A DNA stretch of 10,235 nt from Candidatus Bathyarchaeum sp. (GTDB lineage: Archaea; Thermoproteota; Bathyarchaeia; Bathyarchaeales; Bathyarchaeaceae). Both the position numbers and the translations under genes were made by a program. Location of the stretch: the NCBI GenBank assembly GCA_003096235.1, contig PIXT01000158.1:1-10235 (forward strand). Reading direction: 5' to 3'. This document shows, piece after piece, positions 6,824 through 10,235 of this stretch; positions within the stretch are counted from its first letter, which is position 1; each line of letters starts with the position of its first letter. The notes under the pieces are model-generated. The model did not search any database, was not told where the DNA came from, and saw only the letters and a list, made by a program, of their open reading frames with translations.

Positions 6824-7033
6824 GTTTTGTGTCCTCCCAGTTAACTGTTGATTGTGCTTTTTGGTTTACAGAGAAGTTTATTTTGTTTGGGGGTGTTAAA
6901 ACGTTTCGTAGTTCAACTGTGGCGTCAAGTAACATTCTTTTTTACTAGTATATGTAAATGAGGGCAAAAAACATACATCTTTTTATGCCTTAACGTGACC
7001 ATATAATATGAATACGTGAAGGACAGATATCAG
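6824..7033. promoter_or_regulatory. Divergent promoter region between kae1 and the TFE-beta gene
   Basis: A gene-free spacer of about 210 bases serving both directions. For the plus strand, CTTTTTATG (6979-6987) is a TATA candidate that would start RNA near 7008, giving a short leader with AAGGA (7019-7023). ATATAATAT (7001-7009) is an alternative that would give a nearly leaderless transcript. For kae1, AAAATAAA (minus strand, about 6880-6887) is a weak TATA candidate. Two symmetrical sequences may be operators: CAGTTAACTG (6838-6847), next to the kae1 ribosome-binding site, and TTTAC-N8-GTAAA (6941-6958) in mid-spacer. Confidence 0.45.
6941..6958. promoter_or_regulatory. Possible operator, TTTAC-N8-GTAAA inverted repeat
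   Basis: Five-base perfect arms TTTAC (6941-6945) and GTAAA (6954-6958) are separated by 8 bases that include the palindrome core CTAG. Dyads of this size are typical of dimeric archaeal regulators such as Lrp-type proteins. It lies between the two divergent promoters and could affect both. No regulator is encoded nearby, so the call rests on symmetry and position only. Confidence 0.25.
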
Positions 7034-7411
7034 ATGCCAAGACGCAACGAGCTAGAATACAAAGCATTAACTGTTATTTCCAACAACGGAAACGATGGCG
7101 TGCTTCAATCCGAACTGTGGCGAGAACTGGACGCAACAAGCAGAGAAGGCAGCAGAATCGCCCTAAAACTAGAAACAAAAGGTCTGATTCTCCGCGAAAA
7201 GGAACTGTATGAAGGAAGATGGACGTATCGTCTTTTCCCTAAAAGAAAACCTGCATCACTCAACTCCATCATTAATTCTCCATGTTTAATGTGCCCAAAC
7301 GATGCACGATGCGGAGCATGGGGTCCAATTTCTCCACATGAATGTCCACGGCTGACAGCGTGGATTCTCGGTATAGAAGAGCCGGAAATTGAAGATTCTG
7401 GTGAAATCTAG
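7034..7411 (+). CDS. TFE-beta-like transcription factor (RPC34/hRPC39 winged helix with Fe-S cysteines)
   Basis: A protein of about 125 residues with a winged helix (roughly residues 5-70: NELEYKALTVI, VLQSELWRELDATSREGSRI, LETKGLILRE) followed by a four-cysteine cluster with spacing C-x2-C-x5-C-x10-C (CLMCPNDARC, then ISPHEC). This matches archaeal TFE-beta, the homologue of the RNA polymerase III subunit hRPC39/RPC34, whose cysteines hold a 4Fe-4S cluster. TFE-beta acts with TFE-alpha to help RNA polymerase melt promoter DNA. I prefer the ATG at 7034 because AAGGA lies ten bases upstream; a GTG at 7016 would add six residues and lacks a ribosome-binding site. The rlmE-like gene follows after two bases, so the two are co-transcribed. 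The alternative is another Fe-S winged-helix regulator. TFE-alpha is not in this window. Confidence 0.78.
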   Translation: MPRRNELEYKALTVISNNGNDGVLQSELWRELDATSREGSRIALKLETKGLILREKELYEGRWTYRLFPKRKPASLNSIINSPCLMCPNDARCGAWGPISPHECPRLTAWILGIEEPEIEDSGEI

Positions 7412-7413
7412 TT

Positions 7414-8028
7414 TTGCCTAGCGGATGGATGAATGAGCGAAAAAGAGAATTTTATTACCGAAAAGCAAAAAAAGAAAATTTTCGTTCACGGGCATCATAT
7501 AAGCTTCTTCAAGCAGTAACAAAGCACGGTTTCATCAAGCCTGGCTACGTTGTGGTTGATCTGGGAGGCGCCCCGGGCGGGTGGACACAGGCTGCACTAA
7601 CGCTTGTTGAGGATTCAGGTTTTGTGTTAGCGGTTGACCTCAAACCGATAGCAAATTTTGACGAATCAAATGTTCGCACAATAGTCGGCGACATCAGCGA
7701 ACATGAACTGATTCAAAGTATTCAAGCGTTTTTGCCGCGTTCAGCGGATGTTGTTATCTCAGATGTTTCACCTAATATTTCTGGAATCTGGGAGCTTGAT
7801 CATGCACGGCAAATTGACCTCGCAAGCCAGTCTCTTCGGGTAGCGGCTTCGGTTCTTAGGGCTGGAGGAAACTTTTTTGTTAAGGTCTTTCAGGGAAGCA
7901 CAACAAACAAGTTTGTTAAAGAGGCAAAACAGTATTTCAGTTTCGTGAAGCTTGTTAAGCCAAGAGCTAGCAGATCAAAGAGTGCGGAACTGTATCTTCT
8001 TGGGATGAACTTTAGACCAAAACGTTGA
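7414..8028 (+). CDS. rlmE: RlmE/FtsJ-family rRNA 2'-O-methyltransferase
   Basis: A SAM-dependent ribose 2'-O-methyltransferase, 204 residues, expected to modify the 23S rRNA A-loop as RlmE does. The SAM-binding motif VVVDLGGAPGGWTQ (46-59) and the acidic AVDLKP (73-78) are clear. The K-D-K-E catalytic tetrad can be placed at Lys30 (RASYKLLQ), Asp117 (ISDVSPN), Lys157 (FFVKVFQG) and Glu192 (SAELYLLG). The N-terminal W..ER.REFYYRKAK segment is typical of the archaeal/eukaryotic branch and supports the TTG start at 7414-7416, which keeps that Trp and has GGTGA nine bases upstream; the ATG at 7429 would remove it. It is coupled to the TFE-beta gene. Substrate specificity is by family inference; tRNA-directed relatives (Trm7) share the fold but are less likely here. 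Confidence 0.88.
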   Translation: MPSGWMNERKREFYYRKAKKENFRSRASYKLLQAVTKHGFIKPGYVVVDLGGAPGGWTQAALTLVEDSGFVLAVDLKPIANFDESNVRTIVGDISEHELIQSIQAFLPRSADVVISDVSPNISGIWELDHARQIDLASQSLRVAASVLRAGGNFFVKVFQGSTTNKFVKEAKQYFSFVKLVKPRASRSKSAELYLLGMNFRPKR

Positions 8029-8053
8029 CCTATTTGTGTTTGATTTTGACACG

Positions 8054-8072
8054 TATTTTTTTGTTATTTTTG
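8054..8072 (+). terminator. Oligo-T terminator candidate after rlmE
   Basis: Two T runs, seven bases (8056-8062) and five bases (8067-8071), lie 25-45 bases past the rlmE stop on the coding strand. Archaeal RNA polymerase terminates at such runs without needing a hairpin. They would separate the TFE-beta/rlmE transcript from the DUF4152 gene. Confidence 0.5.
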
Positions 8073-8084
8073 CTTAGTCAGTTA

Positions 8085-8162
8085 GACCGTTCAGGAGGCA
8101 GACAAAACAATAAATCGGTCATAGCTGATATTTCAGCTTGAGAGCCCCTGCTGGATGGCGGG
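8085..8162 (+). promoter_or_regulatory. Leader with three successive inverted repeats before the DUF4152 gene
   Basis: The spacer between rlmE (stop 8028) and the preferred DUF4152 start (8198) is about 170 bases and gene-free. After the T runs it holds three inverted repeats: GACCG (8085-8089) with CGGTC (8116-8120), enclosing an unused GGAGG (8094-8098); AGCTGA (8123-8128) with TCAGCT (8133-8138), 4-base loop; and CCTGC (8147-8151) with GCGGG (8158-8162), one G-U pair. CAGC at 8134-8137 could alternatively pair with CTGCTG near 8148-8153. An AATAAAT-like TATA (about 8109-8115) would start RNA near 8137, leaving only the last hairpin in the leader. It matches no riboswitch class I know. Confidence 0.3.
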
Positions 8163-8197
8163 AGTATTCTTGGAACTTGACTTTGGAGAGAACAGCG

Positions 8198-8887
8198 TTG
8201 AGAGTAGTTGCTGCAGATTCTGGAGCTGCAATATTAGACGACCAATATGAGCCTGTGCAGGTTGTGGCTGCATCAGCGATTCTGACAGAGCCGCCTTACA
8301 AAACTGCGGATTCTGTTTTAGCTGAGCCCATATTCGCCGATGCAAACAGCGGATATCAACTGATTGTGCATGAGCTAGAACTGTGTCAACAGCTCCTAAA
8401 GACAGTAAAAGCCGATGTTGTGCATCTGGACTTGTCCTTGGGCGGCATAAGCTTGGAAGAATTTTCTGCAGTAACCATATCAAACATGAGAAAACCCGGC
8501 AAGACACGTGCACAGATTCTAAAGATTTTGCCTCACCTAAGAAAAACTGCCACAAGCATACTGCTAACTTACGGCGTAACCGTTTTTGCGTTCGGAAAGC
8601 AAAGTATCCCCGTTCGAATAGCTGAACTAACTTCAGGCGCCCACGCAATCCGCTTCGCCGTAGAGAAGGCAAACAAAGAAAAAACAAAATTGAGGCTTGG
8701 GCTTCCAACCAAATGCCAAACAAAAATACTGGAAGACCAAATTGAGTTGCAGTCTTTGATTCCAACAGAAAACGAGTTGTTTGGATACGCAAAATGTGAC
8801 CGAGAACTTTTGGAGCGCACCAAAATATCGGAGATGCTTAACCCATGTGCCCGAGGATTTAAAATGCTGGAAATAGCTCCACTCTAG
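8198..8887 (+). CDS. DUF4152 family protein, putative RNase H-like single-strand exonuclease
   Basis: The product (229 residues) matches the archaeal DUF4152 family as I remember it: an N-terminal VVAADSGAAILDD strand with Asp7, an AVL.E.PY-type segment, DVVHLDLSLGG (about 73-83, with Asp78), and the conserved GKQSIPVRIAEL block near 148-159. I recall a Pyrococcus furiosus member (PF2046) reported to have an RNase H-like fold and single-strand 3'-5' exonuclease activity; the two Asp residues are plausible metal ligands, but this is inference. The frame is open back to a TTG at 8138, but the extra 20 residues do not resemble the family. The TTG at 8198-8200 has GGAGAG seven bases upstream and gives the expected MRVVAAD start, so I use it. 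It converges on the glycosyltransferase gene with a 6-base gap. Confidence 0.7.
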   Translation: MRVVAADSGAAILDDQYEPVQVVAASAILTEPPYKTADSVLAEPIFADANSGYQLIVHELELCQQLLKTVKADVVHLDLSLGGISLEEFSAVTISNMRKPGKTRAQILKILPHLRKTATSILLTYGVTVFAFGKQSIPVRIAELTSGAHAIRFAVEKANKEKTKLRLGLPTKCQTKILEDQIELQSLIPTENELFGYAKCDRELLERTKISEMLNPCARGFKMLEIAPL

Positions 8888-8893
8888 CTTCTT

Positions 8894-10069
8894 TTATGCA
8901 GTTTCTGTGATTATTTTTACAGCAGTTTCTAAACCGTTACACTGCACGATTTCCTTTTGAAGTTGCTGGGTTCTTTGCTGAAACTTGTTCTCCAACAGTT
9001 TTCGGACAGCCCTCAACAAAGCATCCCTGTTCAGGTCTTTTTGCAAAATAAGCTCTGCGACTCCTAAATCAACCGCCTTTTTTGCGTTGTTGAGTTGTTC
9101 AGTGTGGCTTGGAGTGGGAACAAGAATAGTTGGTTTGCCGTAACAAATTGACTGAGACAATGTTCCATGACCGCCCCTAGAGACTACAATGTCGCAGGCT
9201 TTCAGGTACTCAAAGCGGTTTGGAATCCATCCATGAATAATCAGTTTTTCGCCGTTGACGGGCTCTGTTGATGCCGTCGGGTAACCCAGAGACATAACTA
9301 TCTGGTAATCGTCTGGAAAACTGCTTAAAATTTGCCTGATAATGCCTGTGAAGTAGGCACGTTCTTTTGCGGGTCCACTGATTGGTGCAAAGACAATAGG
9401 CTTATCCTCTGATAAACCAAGTTTTTTTCGCAGCTGCTTTTTGTCGGGCAAATCTTCTGGGCTTACAGGAATAATTGGACCTATAAGCTTGGTTTTTTTG
9501 TGGTAAGCCTTTGGAATATGCAGATTTCTGGTCGAAAGAGTGTAAGGTGCAGGAAAATCTGGAATCAAGACATGATTAACATCTGACCATACTTTTCCGA
9601 CAAGAGTTAAAGTGGTGGCATCTGCTATTCGGGCAAGCTTCAGGAACCTGTTTCGTCTAGGAATAAACACCTGAAACTGGTTCAAAATACATATGCGCGG
9701 TATGTCCAGTAGCTTTGCAGCCACAAGAGATGATGCGCGAGAATCCGAAACCACAACATCAGGCTTGAACGTTTGCATAAAGTCGATTTCGGCGTCAACC
9801 TGTTTCATTATTGTGTAAACGGTTAGGAAGGGTCCAGGATCAACTGTTGTTAATCTGAAGTCTATGCTTCCGTCAGGCTTAACCTGAACTCCGATGTCTG
9901 GAGCTTCTACAGCTTGGAAGCCTTCCTGCTGGACGTACTTGAATCCCTCACGGTAAGTAGAAAACAGAATTTGGTCTCCGTTCTTTTCAAGCCTCTTGGC
10001 TATTGGAATACAACGACCAACATGACCCAAACCCGTACCCGAAGGAGTGAAAAGAACACGCATACTCAT
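8894..10069 (-). CDS. GT-B glycosyltransferase, MurG/UDP-glycosyltransferase-like
   Basis: A 391-residue GT-B fold enzyme that should transfer a sugar from a nucleotide-sugar to a lipid or other acceptor, probably at the cytoplasmic face of the membrane. The N-terminal acceptor domain opens with VLFTPSGTGLGHVGR (5-19), including the glycine-rich loop of this family, and the linker is near 195-225. The C-terminal donor domain has IVFAPISGPAKER, LIIHGWIP, SRGGHGTL (297-304) and the ribose/pyrophosphate-contacting P.P.HTEQ (about 318-325), as in MurG and UGT enzymes. No signal peptide or membrane helix is seen. GGAG lies just upstream of two in-frame ATGs (10067-10069 and 10061-10063); the second has better spacing. 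The gene begins 7 bases after the stop of the upstream gene, so they form an operon. Donor and acceptor are unknown; a glycolipid or surface-glycan role is a guess. Confidence 0.8.
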   Translation of the reverse strand: MSMRVLFTPSGTGLGHVGRCIPIAKRLEKNGDQILFSTYREGFKYVQQEGFQAVEAPDIGVQVKPDGSIDFRLTTVDPGPFLTVYTIMKQVDAEIDFMQTFKPDVVVSDSRASSLVAAKLLDIPRICILNQFQVFIPRRNRFLKLARIADATTLTLVGKVWSDVNHVLIPDFPAPYTLSTRNLHIPKAYHKKTKLIGPIIPVSPEDLPDKKQLRKKLGLSEDKPIVFAPISGPAKERAYFTGIIRQILSSFPDDYQIVMSLGYPTASTEPVNGEKLIIHGWIPNRFEYLKACDIVVSRGGHGTLSQSICYGKPTILVPTPSHTEQLNNAKKAVDLGVAELILQKDLNRDALLRAVRKLLENKFQQRTQQLQKEIVQCNGLETAVKIITETA

Positions 10070-10076
10070 GGCTCCT

Positions 10077-10235
10077 TTAGATTTCTTTTAGTTCTATGCT
10101 GCCTCTTGGTGTTTTTTCTTCAAAAATGATCGCTTGAAACCTGTATATCTTAGTATCCTTAATTAGCCAAGAGTCTGGGGGTAAACCTGCTTTCATGGCT
10201 GTTTGGCACAGAAACTCCTCTGTGTTCCAGTTTAG
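10077..10235 (-). CDS. Unrecognised protein, C-terminal 52 residues only (cut by window edge)
   Basis: An open frame runs from the right edge to a TAA at 10077-10079 on the minus strand, encoding 52 residues that end in KTPRGSIELKEI. The segment has mixed hydrophobic and charged residues (KAGLPPDSWLIKDTKIYRF, then QAIIFEEK), looks like a globular alpha/beta protein tail, and has no stop or low complexity. It ends 7 bases before the glycosyltransferase start, and its last codons precede that gene's GGAG, which supports it being real and coupled. I do not recognise the family. Confidence 0.55.
   Translation of the reverse strand, partial: LNWNTEEFLCQTAMKAGLPPDSWLIKDTKIYRFQAIIFEEKTPRGSIELKEI

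Noticed and set aside
8085..8140. Possible tRNA or box C/D RNA in the rlmE-DUF4152 spacer
   Set aside because: There is no T-loop consensus, no acceptor stem pairing and no C box (RUGAUGA) with a matching D box.
8155..8250. Short plus-strand frame from ATG 8155 as an upstream ORF
   Set aside because: It overlaps the DUF4152 gene out of frame, has no ribosome-binding site at usable spacing, and its later part is simply the shifted reading of that gene.
8133..8792. Long minus-strand open frame of 219 codons opposite the DUF4152 gene
   Set aside because: It is the antisense shadow of a gene with clear family motifs. Its translation is rich in Leu, Cys, Arg and Gln with no recognisable domain and no ribosome-binding site.

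Overview
The window is most likely from an archaeon of the Thermoproteota, with Candidatus Bathyarchaeia the best guess. The reasons are separate, overlapping Kae1 and Bud32 genes (most euryarchaea fuse them), an archaeal/eukaryotic-type S15, a stand-alone TFE-beta-like transcription factor with an Fe-S cysteine set, archaeal TATA-like promoters, and a NosD-type beta-helix surface protein ending in a PEFP-plus-membrane-helix tail common in that group. The lineage is inferred from gene content; no phylogeny was run. Coding density is high, with many overlaps or gaps of a few bases and unusually frequent TTG start codons.

Minus strand, right to left, 6823 to 125: kae1 and bud32 (the ASKHA enzyme and kinase of the KEOPS tRNA t6A complex) overlap. 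Then comes a break of about 2.2 kb holding a plus-strand NosD-like surface protein (3502-5145) and a minus-strand small PIN-like/DUF5615 protein (about 3000-3278). After it the minus-strand housekeeping series continues: XTP/dITP pyrophosphatase (rdgB type), ribosomal protein S15, an archaeal RecJ/GAN-type DHH phosphoesterase, and Pcc1, the dimerising subunit of KEOPS. The KEOPS genes therefore flank a tRNA-modification / nucleotide-sanitation / translation / replication neighbourhood, and the nosD plus DUF5615 pair looks like a later insertion into it.

Plus strand, 7034 to 8028: a TFE-beta (RPC34/hRPC39-like) winged-helix factor is followed after two bases by an RlmE/FtsJ-type rRNA 2'-O-methyltransferase. 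The pair is divergent from kae1 across a promoter region of about 200 bases. After an oligo-T terminator candidate and a leader with several small hairpins comes a DUF4152 protein (8198-8887), a family that I recall includes a Pyrococcus single-strand 3'-5' exonuclease.

Right end: a GT-B (MurG/UGT-like) glycosyltransferase on the minus strand converges on the DUF4152 gene. It lies 7 bases behind an unrecognised gene cut by the window edge.

I see no tRNA, rRNA, CRISPR array, insertion sequence or clear defence system. The most noteworthy points are the interrupted KEOPS/S15/RecJ neighbourhood, the orphan PIN-like protein with an altered motif, the TTG-rich start usage, and the structured leader before the DUF4152 gene.
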